Of a stretch of 7,446 nucleotides of DNA, positions 1 to 5,210 are shown piece by piece. Within the stretch, counting starts at the first letter, position 1, and every line of letters begins with the position of its first letter. The stretch comes from Chloroflexota bacterium (lineage in GTDB: Bacteria; Chloroflexota; Anaerolineae; Aggregatilineales; Phototrophicaceae). The translations under genes were made by a program, and so were the position numbers. The DNA lies in NCBI GenBank assembly GCA_003242205.1, contig QGUR01000231.1, positions 1-7,446 of the forward strand, read 5' to 3'. The notes beneath the pieces are model-generated. The model was not told the origin of the DNA and searched no databases. It worked only from the letters and a program-made list of their open reading frames with translations.

Positions 1-126
1 CTTTTTCAGTTGCCACGCCTGTTCACTGAGCCAGTTGCAAAGGGCGTTGGCCTGTTCCAGCGTTTGCAGAAGGTACGCCCGTTGTTCGTCGTCGGGCAGC
101 AGTTTGACCTGTGCGATGAGTTTCAT
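1..126 (-). CDS. tnpB: TnpB, RNA-guided nuclease of IS200/IS605-type elements (N-terminal 42 residues, runs off left edge)
   Basis: Reading the minus strand from the ATG at 126 gives 42 codons with no stop up to the window edge. The peptide begins MKLIAQVKLLPDDEQ and continues through an LEQANALCNW segment. This is the characteristic opening of TnpB/OrfB proteins: a short beta strand, then 'LLP..EQ...L..TLE.AN.ACN'. TnpB of this family is a DNA nuclease guided by an RNA made from the element's right end. Its RuvC catalytic residues and zinc finger lie in the C-terminal part, outside the window, so it cannot be judged whether the gene is intact. Full-length members are about 350-450 residues. 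No Shine-Dalgarno is seen before the start, which fits the leaderless promoter described separately. The ATG at 130 opens a different frame and is not the start. A decayed or domesticated copy is possible. Confidence 0.85.
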   Translation of the reverse strand, partial: MKLIAQVKLLPDDEQRAYLLQTLEQANALCNWLSEQAWQLKK

Positions 127-133
127 ACATGAA

Positions 134-162
134 AGGATAACACAAATGATCGGATTGTGCAA
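134..162 (-). promoter_or_regulatory. Candidate leaderless promoter of tnpB
   Basis: On the minus strand, TTGCAC (162-157) is followed after exactly 17 bases by TATCCT (139-134), with a TG one base before the -10 (extended -10, TGTTATCCT). Only seven bases separate the -10 from the ATG at 126, so transcription would start at or next to the start codon. This explains the lack of a ribosome binding site. The -35 matches the consensus at only three positions, so the call rests mainly on the extended -10 and the spacing. Confidence 0.5.
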
Positions 163-163
163 C

Positions 164-179
164 TGGCGCTTGCGCGCCA
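164..179. repeat. Perfect 6-bp hairpin, TGGCGC/GCGCCA
   Basis: TGGCGC (164-169) and GCGCCA (174-179) form a perfect stem around a TTGC loop. It lies directly upstream of the tnpB -35. It is one of three hairpins in the probable left end of the element. Confidence 0.5.
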
Positions 180-190
180 CCGTTTTTCCT

Positions 191-211
191 CCCCACAGCT
201 AAAGCTGGGGG
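191..211. repeat. Hairpin with CAGCT/AGCTG and CCCC/GGGG arms, probable IS left-end hairpin
   Basis: CCCC-A-CAGCT (191-200), loop AA, AGCTG-GGGG (203-211) gives a 9-bp stem interrupted by one unpaired A at 195. A hairpin with a single unpaired base near the end is the type of structure TnpA of IS200/IS605 elements recognises. CCTCC at 188-192 and GGAGG at 221-225 could pair around it as an outer stem, but this competes with the inner one. Confidence 0.5.
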
Positions 212-226
212 CATCCAAACGGAGGT

Positions 227-240
227 TCCGGTGAGCCGGA
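227..240. repeat. 5-bp hairpin TCCGG/CCGGA
   Basis: TCCGG (227-231), loop TGAG, CCGGA (236-240). It is the outermost of the three hairpins upstream of tnpB. It could be part of the element end or belong to the flank. Confidence 0.35.
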
Positions 241-321
241 CGATTTTGCATCGGGCGCGCAGCGGGTACAATTAGGCGGGGTGGAGGCGCTTTGCGGGAA
301 ATGATGTTCGGCAATAAAAGA

Positions 322-330
322 TGTTATAAT
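322..330 (+). promoter_or_regulatory. nuo operon promoter P1 (extended -10)
   Basis: TGT followed by TATAAT (325-330) is a perfect sigma-70-type -10 with the TG of an extended -10. The region 17 bases upstream (302-307, TGATGT) is a poor -35, which extended -10 promoters tolerate. Predicted transcription start is near 337, leaving a leader of about 128 bases before nuoA. It points toward nuoA and away from tnpB. Confidence 0.6.
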
Positions 331-379
331 CGTCACTTGCAGGCGCGAAAAATCCTGCTTTCGTCTCGCCCGGCTTTCC

Positions 380-408
380 TTGACTCGGATGGGGCGATAT
401 GTTAACCT
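380..408 (+). promoter_or_regulatory. Candidate second nuo promoter P2
   Basis: TTGACT (380-385, five of six consensus bases) is followed after 17 bases by TAACCT (403-408). The -10 has the three most conserved positions (T1, A2, T6) but not the middle three. Predicted start is near 415, a few bases before the palindrome at 422-439. Confidence 0.4.
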
Positions 409-421
409 ACGTCTGTTTTAT

Positions 422-439
422 TTGTTCAGAATCGAACAA
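422..439. promoter_or_regulatory. 18-bp palindrome resembling a Rex operator
   Basis: TTGTTC and GAACAA are perfectly inverted around six bases. Total length and outer TTGT...ACAA match the Rex operator (TTGTGAA-N4-TTCACAA, with a TTGTTAA-N4-TTAACAA variant, both recalled from the literature). Against the variant form, 11 of 14 constrained positions agree. The mismatches at the sixth and thirteenth positions are compensating, so the dyad is kept. Rex represses respiratory genes and is released when NADH is high; nuo is a known Rex target in Streptomyces. The site is just downstream of predicted P2 and within the P1 transcript, a suitable position for repression. No rex gene is in the window, and the palindrome could serve another regulator. 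Confidence 0.45.
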
Positions 440-464
440 TCGACTGTAACCGCAGGTATTTTCT

Positions 465-827
465 ATGCCGACATTCGATGAATTTGCCCCCATTGGCGCG
501 CTGCTCATTCTTTCCGTCGTCATGGTGGCCCTCATTACGATCATTTCACGGTTATTCGGGCCTTACCGTCCGTCGTTGCGTAAGACCGCGCCATACGAAA
601 GTGGTATGAAGCCCATCGGGCCTGCGGTTCGGCGCTTTCCGGTGCGTTTTTATCTGATTGCAGTCCTGTTCATTCTGTTCGATATCGAAGTGGTCTTCAT
701 GCTCCCGTGGGCCGTCGTGTTCCGACAGCTCGGACTCTTCGCGCTCATCGAGATGGTGATCTTTATTGCGATTTTGCTGGTCGGATATTTTTACGCCTGG
801 CGTAAAGGAGCGCTGGAATGGGAGTAG
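465..827 (+). CDS. nuoA: NADH-quinone oxidoreductase subunit A
   Basis: This is a membrane subunit of complex I. It sits at the junction of peripheral arm and membrane arm and helps shape the quinone tunnel. The 120-residue product has the usual family length and three hydrophobic spans (about 9-31, 60-84, 90-111). The conserved loop after the first span is present (APYESGMKPIGPA, 42-54, with Glu45). So are FPVRFYLIAVLFILFDIEVVF (58-78 region, acidic residues Asp73 and Glu75 inside the second span) and the C-terminal YAWRKGALEWE. It is the first gene of the operon. The start ATG has only a modest AGG (454-456) at eight bases. Its end overlaps nuoB by 10 bases, so the two are probably translationally coupled. 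Nothing is unusual in the protein. Confidence 0.97.
   Translation: MPTFDEFAPIGALLILSVVMVALITIISRLFGPYRPSLRKTAPYESGMKPIGPAVRRFPVRFYLIAVLFILFDIEVVFMLPWAVVFRQLGLFALIEMVIFIAILLVGYFYAWRKGALEWE
804..810 (+). promoter_or_regulatory. Strong ribosome binding site of nuoB inside nuoA
   Basis: AAAGGAG lies seven bases before the nuoB ATG at 818. It fixes that start, which overlaps the end of nuoA in another frame. It is the strongest Shine-Dalgarno in the operon. Confidence 0.75.
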
Positions 828-1306
828 TATCCTCCAAGCTCGGAAACTTGGGCGTTGTCACGACAACGCTCGATACCGCCGTTAATTGGGCGCGCACAGG
901 CGCGATGTGGCCGTTGCTGTTCGGGTTGGCCTGCTGCGCGATTGAGATGATGAGCACGCAGGCGTCGAATTACGATATGTCGCGCTTCGGCATGGAGTTG
1001 AACCGCGCCAGCCCGCGCCAGGCTGATCTGATGATCGTCGCCGGGCGCGTGACGCGTAAAATGGCTCCGGTGGTGCGCCAGCTCTGGGATCAGATGGCGT
1101 CGCCGAAGTACGCCATTGCCATGGGTGACTGCGCGTCTTGTGGCGGCGTCTACAACAACTATGCCGTCGTGCAGGGCGTCGATGAGATCATTCCGGTTGA
1201 CGTCTACATCGCGGGTTGCCCGCCGCGCCCGGAACAACTCATCCATGGCATTTTGACGCTGCACGAGAGCGTTCGCGTTCAGCGCCTTGAGGAGTGGGTG
1301 AGCTAA
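818..1306 (+). CDS. nuoB: NADH-quinone oxidoreductase subunit B (cluster N2 carrier)
   Basis: NuoB holds [4Fe-4S] cluster N2, the last iron-sulfur centre, which passes electrons to quinone. The 162-residue product has the tandem cysteines Cys39-Cys40 (GLACCAIEMM), Cys105 (GDCASCGG) and Cys134 (AGCPPRPE). Their spacing (65 and 29 residues) equals that of E. coli NuoB, so the N2 site is complete. Cys108 is an additional cysteine two residues after Cys105, where many homologues have serine. The N-terminus is short, as in many non-proteobacterial forms. NuoB binds NuoD and NuoC in the connecting module, matching the next two genes. A 79-base gap with two hairpins separates it from nuoC. Confidence 0.97.
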   Translation: MGVVSSKLGNLGVVTTTLDTAVNWARTGAMWPLLFGLACCAIEMMSTQASNYDMSRFGMELNRASPRQADLMIVAGRVTRKMAPVVRQLWDQMASPKYAIAMGDCASCGGVYNNYAVVQGVDEIIPVDVYIAGCPPRPEQLIHGILTLHESVRVQRLEEWVS

Positions 1307-1362
1307 CCGGCTGCCGGTTGAGTGATCTGGGCTAGCTGTCGGGGCCGGGCGACTTGCCCCGA
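1305..1362 (+). repeat. Two hairpins in the nuoB-nuoC gap
   Basis: AACCGG-CTG-CCGGTT (1305-1319) begins inside the nuoB stop codon. TCGGGGC (1339-1345) pairs with GCCCCGA (1356-1362) around a 10-base loop. Neither is followed by a T run, so they do not look like intrinsic terminators. They may protect or expose mRNA ends, or space the ribosomes. Confidence 0.45.
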
Positions 1363-1385
1363 AACGAGCAAAGTGCGAGAAAACG

Positions 1386-1925
1386 ATGCAAATTCCTGAA
1401 CCCCGTGACCCGGTTGAGGCGCTGAAGGCCGCGTTGCCCGATGCGCTGCTCGATGTCCACCAGTTTCGCGACGAATTGACGCTGATTGTGAAGCCGGAAC
1501 AGGTGACCGAAGTCGCCCGTTTTCTGCGCGACACGCCCGGGCTGATCTATAACTATCTGTCCGACATCAGTTCGGTCGACTACTACCCCGATTACTATAG
1601 CCGTCCGGGGCGTTTTGGCGTCTGCTACCACCTGTATTCCATGCTCTACAGCCGGCGCATTCGCCTCAAGGTCTATCTGCCTGAAGACAACCCGCGCGTG
1701 CCGACGATGACGACCGTCTGGCCGGCAGCCAACTGGCTGGAGCGCGAAATTCTGGACATGATGGGTATCGTCTTCGACGGCCATCCGGACCCGCGCCGGA
1801 TTCTCATGCCGGAAGACTGGGATGGACACCCCGCTCGTCGCGATGCCCCGCTAGGCTACGAGACGGTCATGTTCTCGTTCAACGTCGATGAAATTAAGCA
1901 GCACAAACCGCGCCCCAGAGAGTAA
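1386..1925 (+). CDS. nuoC: NADH-quinone oxidoreductase subunit C (30 kDa type)
   Basis: This is a structural subunit of the peripheral arm that packs against NuoD and NuoB and carries no cofactor. The 179-residue product has the 30 kDa-subunit signature: WLEREILDMMGIVFDGHP (about 117-134), PRRILMPEDWDGHPARRDAPLGYE (about 136-159). The first 100 residues form the usual alpha/beta domain, including ISSVDYYPD (61-69). The signature usually reads DMFGI or DMYGI; here it is DMMGI, a mild change. nuoC is a separate gene, unlike the fused nuoCD of E. coli. The start has only a weak GAGA (1377-1380) at five bases. The charged C-terminal tail (KQHKPRPRE) is short. Confidence 0.95.
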   Translation: MQIPEPRDPVEALKAALPDALLDVHQFRDELTLIVKPEQVTEVARFLRDTPGLIYNYLSDISSVDYYPDYYSRPGRFGVCYHLYSMLYSRRIRLKVYLPEDNPRVPTMTTVWPAANWLEREILDMMGIVFDGHPDPRRILMPEDWDGHPARRDAPLGYETVMFSFNVDEIKQHKPRPRE

Positions 1926-1950
1926 CGCCGTGGGCGTTTCAGGCGTCGTT

Positions 1951-1977
1951 GAAGCCCGCCGGTCGCGTTCGGGCTTC
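1951..1977 (+). repeat. Hairpin in the nuoC-nuoD gap
   Basis: GAAGCCCG (1951-1958) and CGGGCTTC (1970-1977) form a perfect 8-bp stem with an 11-base loop. No T tract follows, so it is unlikely to terminate transcription. It is 37 bases before the chosen nuoD start and leaves the nuoD ribosome binding site free. Confidence 0.55.
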
Positions 1978-2000
1978 TGCATCAGCACATACGAGCGATA

Positions 2001-2006
2001 GAGAGG
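2001..2006 (+). promoter_or_regulatory. Ribosome binding site deciding the nuoD start
   Basis: GAGAGG ends eight bases before the ATG at 2015. The open frame extends upstream to a TTG at 1949, but that codon falls beside the hairpin at 1951-1977 and has no Shine-Dalgarno. The ATG at 2015 is therefore preferred. Confidence 0.7.
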
Positions 2007-2014
2007 TTCGGCTC

Positions 2015-3265
2015 ATGGCGATAACCGAGCAAAAATTCAAATGGGAAGGCGACCTGGAAGCGTTGCGCGGGCTGGTGTCTGACCGGGCCATGACCGGCGA
2101 AACGATGCTGCTCAACATGGGGCCGCATCACCCGAGCACGCATGGCGTGTTGCGCCTTCTGCTCGAACTCGACGGTGAGGAAATCGTGACCTGCATGCCG
2201 GATGTCGGCTTTCTGCATACCGGCATTGAAAAGAACATCGAATCCAAGACCTACGAGAAGGCGGTGCCGCTGACCGACCGGATGGACTATCTTGCGCCGA
2301 TGTCCAACAATCTGGTCTTCTCGATGGCGGTCGAAAAACTCGTCGGCCTCGATGTGCCGGAGCGCGCACAGATCATTCGCGTCATCTGTATGGAACTGAC
2401 GCGCATTAACAGCCACCTCGTCTGGCTTGGCACGCACGCGCTGGACATGGGGGCCATGAGCGTCTTTCTGTACTGTTTCCGCGAGCGCGAGTACGTCCTC
2501 AATATGTACGAAATGCTCGGCGGGCAGCGCATGATGTCGAGCTACATTCGACCGGGTGGCGTCTGGCGCGACGTTCCGCCCGAATTCATCCCCGCCGTAG
2601 AACACTTCGTGGACTATTTCCCGCCCAAGATCGACGATTATGAAGCGCTGCTGACGAACAACCCGCTGTGGATTGACCGTACGCAGGGGATTGGCGTCAT
2701 CGAGCCGGACGACGCGCTGGCCTACGGCGTGAGCGGGCCGTCTTTGCGCGGCAGCGGCGTCAACTGGGATATTCGCAAGGCGCAGCCCTACAGCGGCTAC
2801 GAGAATTATGACTTCGACGTGCCACTGGGCGAGCACGGCGACGTATACGATCGCTTCTATGTTCGCATTCTCGAAATGCGCGAGTCGATCAAGATCATCC
2901 GTCAGGCCGTTGAGCGGCTGAAGAAGACGAAGGGGCCGTTCCGGTCGCAAAATCGCAAGTTCGTGCCGCCGCCGCGCTCCGAACTCGGACATAGCATGGA
3001 AGCGGTCATTCATCACTTCAAGCTGTGGACCGAGGGCTTCAGCGCGCCCGATGAAGAAGTGTACGTGGCTATCGAAAGCCCGCGCGGCGAGATCGGTTGT
3101 TACCTGCACGGCACGGGCGGCAACAAGCCTCGCCGTGTGCACTTCAAGACGCCGTCGTTCATGCATATCAGCGCCCTGCCGATCATCACCAAGGGCCATA
3201 TGATCGCCGACCTGATCGGCATTATCGGTAGCATTGATATCGTGCTCGGCGATTGCGATCGCTGA
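2015..3265 (+). CDS. nuoD: NADH-quinone oxidoreductase subunit D (49 kDa type, quinone site)
   Basis: NuoD forms most of the quinone-reduction pocket next to cluster N2 and descends from the large subunit of [NiFe] hydrogenases. From the ATG at 2015 it has 416 residues, normal for the family. GPHHPSTHGV (36-45) and DRMDYLAP (88-95) are present. His43 and Tyr92 are 49 residues apart, the same spacing as bovine 49 kDa His59 and Tyr108, which contact the quinone head group. ARINSHLVW-type residues (128-137), GGQRMMSSYIRPGG (169-182) and the C-terminal SIDIVLGDCDR (406-416) also fit. The hydrogenase nickel-binding cysteines are absent, as expected. The 22 residues that an upstream TTG start would add (basic and Ala/Ser-rich) match nothing in the family. 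Confidence 0.97.
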   Translation: MAITEQKFKWEGDLEALRGLVSDRAMTGETMLLNMGPHHPSTHGVLRLLLELDGEEIVTCMPDVGFLHTGIEKNIESKTYEKAVPLTDRMDYLAPMSNNLVFSMAVEKLVGLDVPERAQIIRVICMELTRINSHLVWLGTHALDMGAMSVFLYCFREREYVLNMYEMLGGQRMMSSYIRPGGVWRDVPPEFIPAVEHFVDYFPPKIDDYEALLTNNPLWIDRTQGIGVIEPDDALAYGVSGPSLRGSGVNWDIRKAQPYSGYENYDFDVPLGEHGDVYDRFYVRILEMRESIKIIRQAVERLKKTKGPFRSQNRKFVPPPRSELGHSMEAVIHHFKLWTEGFSAPDEEVYVAIESPRGEIGCYLHGTGGNKPRRVHFKTPSFMHISALPIITKGHMIADLIGIIGSIDIVLGDCDR

Positions 3266-3278
3266 CGTTCAGTTTGGC

Positions 3279-3305
3279 TCACAGAGGCGGACCACGCCTC
3301 TGTGA
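3279..3305 (+). repeat. Perfect 11-bp hairpin in the nuoD-nuoE gap
   Basis: TCACAGAGGCG (3279-3289), loop GACCA, CGCCTCTGTGA (3295-3305). All 11 pairs are Watson-Crick. The downstream bases (ATCACCATCAGG) have no T run, so this is not a standard intrinsic terminator. It lies 13 bases after the nuoD stop and 21 before the nuoE start. It could block 3' exonucleases and set different amounts of nuoABCD and nuoEFG mRNA, or be a protein-binding site. Confidence 0.7.
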
Positions 3306-3326
3306 ATCACCATCAGGGATGACCAG

Positions 3327-3821
3327 ATGACTAACAGGCTGGCAGAAAAATACAAAGATCGGATTGAGCAGACCTTTGCGAAATATCCGACCAAGCGCTC
3401 GGCGGTGATGCCGCTGCTGTTTTTGGCACAGGAAGAGTACGGCTGGGTTTCGCCCGAAGGCATTCTGGAAGTGGCCGAGCTATGCGAGCTTGACCCGACG
3501 CAGGTCGACTCGATTGCCGGTTTCTACACCATGTATTCCGAAACGCCCAAGGGCAAGTACTGGCTGCAGGTCTGCACCGACCTGCCATGCGCGCTGCGCG
3601 GGGCCGACCAGTTTTACGCGGACCTGAAGGAATATCTGGGCGTCGGTGACGGCGAAACGACCGATGACGGCATGTTCACCGTCGATCATGTGATGTGTCT
3701 GGCAGCCTGTGACCGCGCGCCGATGCTTCAGTGCAATTTCCACTACGTCGAAAACCTCGATATGGACAAGATGAAGGCGCTGATCGAACAGTGGCGCGCC
3801 GAAGCGAGCGATGACAAATAA
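3327..3821 (+). CDS. nuoE: NADH-quinone oxidoreductase subunit E (24 kDa type, cluster N1a)
   Basis: This is a thioredoxin-fold subunit that binds the [2Fe-2S] cluster N1a and pairs with NuoF in the NADH-oxidising module. The 164-residue product has the four ligands in standard arrangement: Cys83 and Cys88 (VCTDLPC), then Cys124 and Cys128 (MCLAACDRAP). The 36-residue distance between pairs equals that of E. coli NuoE. The N-terminal helical part contains the family motif AVMPLLFLAQEEYGWVSPE (about 26-44) and VDSIAGFYTMY (60-70). AGGGA (3315-3319) seven bases upstream supports the start. The acidic-basic C-terminus is unremarkable. It is followed after 42 bases by nuoF, the usual partner. Confidence 0.97.
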   Translation: MTNRLAEKYKDRIEQTFAKYPTKRSAVMPLLFLAQEEYGWVSPEGILEVAELCELDPTQVDSIAGFYTMYSETPKGKYWLQVCTDLPCALRGADQFYADLKEYLGVGDGETTDDGMFTVDHVMCLAACDRAPMLQCNFHYVENLDMDKMKALIEQWRAEASDDK

Positions 3822-3850
3822 CACGCGCGGAACGCGACTGAACCGCCGGT

Positions 3851-3855
3851 GAGGG
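3851..3855 (+). promoter_or_regulatory. Ribosome binding site deciding the nuoF start
   Basis: GAGGG ends eight bases before the ATG at 3864. An in-frame GTG at 3849 overlaps this site and has no Shine-Dalgarno of its own, so the ATG at 3864 is preferred. Confidence 0.65.
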
Positions 3856-3863
3856 CCAAAGAC

Positions 3864-5210
3864 ATGGAGTACATCCTGTTTCGTGAGAAAGTCATCCCGA
3901 ACATTCGCGAACTCGACGTTTACACCGCGAATGAGGGTTATGAAGCGCTGAAAAAGGCGCTGTCGATGTCACCCGCTGAGGTGATCGACATTGTCAAGGC
4001 GTCGAACCTGCGCGGTCGTGGCGGCGCGGGTTTTCCTACCGGCGTCAAATGGAGCTTTATCCCGCAGAACGAGCCGATCAAATACGTCGTCGCCAACGCC
4101 GATGAGAGCGAAACAGGGACGTTCAAAGACCGGCAGATCATGGAGAACAACCCGCACCAGTTGCTTGAAGGCGCGCTGATCTGCGCGTATGCCATTCAAG
4201 CCAAGGCGGTTTACATCTATCTGCGCGGTGAATTCTGGGATATTGCACACCAGTTGGACAAGCGCATCGCCGAAGCGCGCCAGGCCGGTTTCATCGGCGA
4301 AAATATCCTCGGTTCCGGCTTTTCGTGCGAGATCTATACCCATCTCGGCGCAGGCGCGTATATTTGCGGCGAAGAAAGCGCCTTGCTGGAAAGCCTTGAA
4401 GGCAAGCTGGGCCAGCCGCGCGTGCGGCCTCCGTTCCCGGCGCAGAAGGGCGGCGGTCTTTACGGCGAGCCTACCGTCGTCAACAATGTCGAGACGCTGA
4501 CGAACGTGCCGTGGATTATTCGCAACGGCGCGGATGCGTTTAAGGCGATTGGAACCGAGCAGAGCGCGGGAACCAAGATTTTCTGCGTCAGCGGCCATGT
4601 CAACAAGCCCGGCAATTACGAGCTGCCTATGGGCGTTACGCTGCGCGAATTGATCTACGAGCACGCGGGCGGCATTCCCGGCGATCGCAAGATCAAGGGC
4701 ATTCTGCCTTCGGGCGGTTCAGGGCCGATTGTGCCGGGGACCGATGAAGTGCTGGACACGCCATTGACGTATGAGGACATGGCCAAACTCGGTACCATCC
4801 TCGGCTCGGCTTCCATCATTGTGATGGATGAAACGGTCGATATGGCGTGGGTTGCGTCCAAGGTCGAGAAGTTCTTCCAGCACGAAAGCTGTGGCAAATG
4901 CACGCCTTGCCGCGAAGGCACCTACTGGCTGGACAAGGTACTCGACCGAATTATGGGCGGCATCGCGAAAGAGTCGGACATCGACCTGATCGTGAACATC
5001 GCCAAAAATATGCAGGGCGTGACGCTGTGCGCGCTGGGTGAATTTGCCGCCAATCCGATTATTCATACGGTGGCCAATTTCCGCGAGGACTTTCTGGCGC
5101 ATATTGCGAAGCCCGAAGAAGCGGAGAAGCCCGCGGCAGCAGCCAAGGGCGCGGCGCGACCCGCGGCGGCTCGTCGCGGCGCTGCGGCGGTACGAGAATC
5201 TGGCGCATGA
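3864..5210 (+). CDS. nuoF: NADH-quinone oxidoreductase subunit F (51 kDa type, FMN and NADH site)
   Basis: NuoF oxidises NADH through FMN and carries [4Fe-4S] cluster N3. The product from 3864 has 448 residues. Seen in order: the FMN-binding glycine-rich loop RGRGGAGFPTG (50-60), NADESETGTFKDR (78-90), the NADH/FMN region GAGAYICGEESALLESLEG (162-180), a SLBB-type segment around 235-300, and the N3 ligands Cys343, Cys346, Cys349 (ESCGKCTPCREG) and Cys389 (TLCALGEFA). All ligands are present. The last 30 or so residues (from about 419) are an Ala/Lys/Arg/Pro-rich tail of low complexity, beyond the conserved NPII..V..FR.EF ending, and look like a disordered extension. The stop codon overlaps the next gene by four bases (ATGA). 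Confidence 0.97.
   Translation: MEYILFREKVIPNIRELDVYTANEGYEALKKALSMSPAEVIDIVKASNLRGRGGAGFPTGVKWSFIPQNEPIKYVVANADESETGTFKDRQIMENNPHQLLEGALICAYAIQAKAVYIYLRGEFWDIAHQLDKRIAEARQAGFIGENILGSGFSCEIYTHLGAGAYICGEESALLESLEGKLGQPRVRPPFPAQKGGGLYGEPTVVNNVETLTNVPWIIRNGADAFKAIGTEQSAGTKIFCVSGHVNKPGNYELPMGVTLRELIYEHAGGIPGDRKIKGILPSGGSGPIVPGTDEVLDTPLTYEDMAKLGTILGSASIIVMDETVDMAWVASKVEKFFQHESCGKCTPCREGTYWLDKVLDRIMGGIAKESDIDLIVNIAKNMQGVTLCALGEFAANPIIHTVANFREDFLAHIAKPEEAEKPAAAAKGAARPAAARRGAAAVRESGA

Larger units (their letters stand above)
1..240 (-). mobile_element. Left end of an IS200/IS605-family (IS1341-like) element carrying tnpB
   Basis: The tnpB start is followed, on its upstream side, by three compact hairpins at 164-179, 191-211 and 227-240. 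Subterminal hairpins rather than terminal inverted repeats mark the ends of IS200/IS605 elements, where a TnpA single-strand transposase recognises them. No tnpA frame is present between tnpB and nuoA, so this would be a tnpB-only (IS1341-like) copy, or one with tnpA on the far side. The outer boundary is not determined: 240 is the end of the last hairpin, not a mapped junction. The right end and any omega-RNA lie beyond the left edge. Confidence 0.55.
127..464. other. Intergenic region between divergent tnpB and nuoA
   Basis: This 338-bp stretch has no convincing gene. Short minus-strand frames here show no family resemblance and overlap the hairpins. The left half (127-240) holds the tnpB promoter and IS-end hairpins. 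I see nothing definable in 241-300. The right half (about 300-464) is more AT-rich and holds the nuo control region. In it, GCAGG (339-343) and CCTGC (354-358) could form a small 5-bp hairpin close to the predicted P1 transcript start. Confidence 0.6.

Noticed and set aside
23..271. Minus-strand frame of 82 codons across the intergenic region
   Set aside because: It overlaps the tnpB start in another frame and runs through the hairpins, with no recognisable protein. The TnpB frame explains 1-126.
422..439. LexA-type box
   Set aside because: LexA sites of Gram-positive type have GAAC-N4-GTTC. Here the arms are in the opposite order (GTTC-N6-GAAC), and the outer TTGT/ACAA fits Rex better.
337..464. 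Riboswitch in the nuoA leader
   Set aside because: Only a 5-bp stem (339-358) and the palindrome at 422-439 were found. No known aptamer core or terminator/antiterminator pair is visible.
1949..2014. Upstream TTG start that would lengthen NuoD by 22 residues
   Set aside because: There is no ribosome binding site, the added residues do not fit the family, and a well-spaced GAGAGG precedes the ATG at 2015.
1982..3199. Long minus-strand open frame (405 codons) opposite nuoD
   Set aside because: It mirrors nuoD almost end to end and shows no family motif. It is explained by the base composition of the coding strand.
3279..3305. Intrinsic terminator after nuoD
   Set aside because: The stem is perfect, but the bases after it contain no T run, and nuoE follows at once as expected for one operon.
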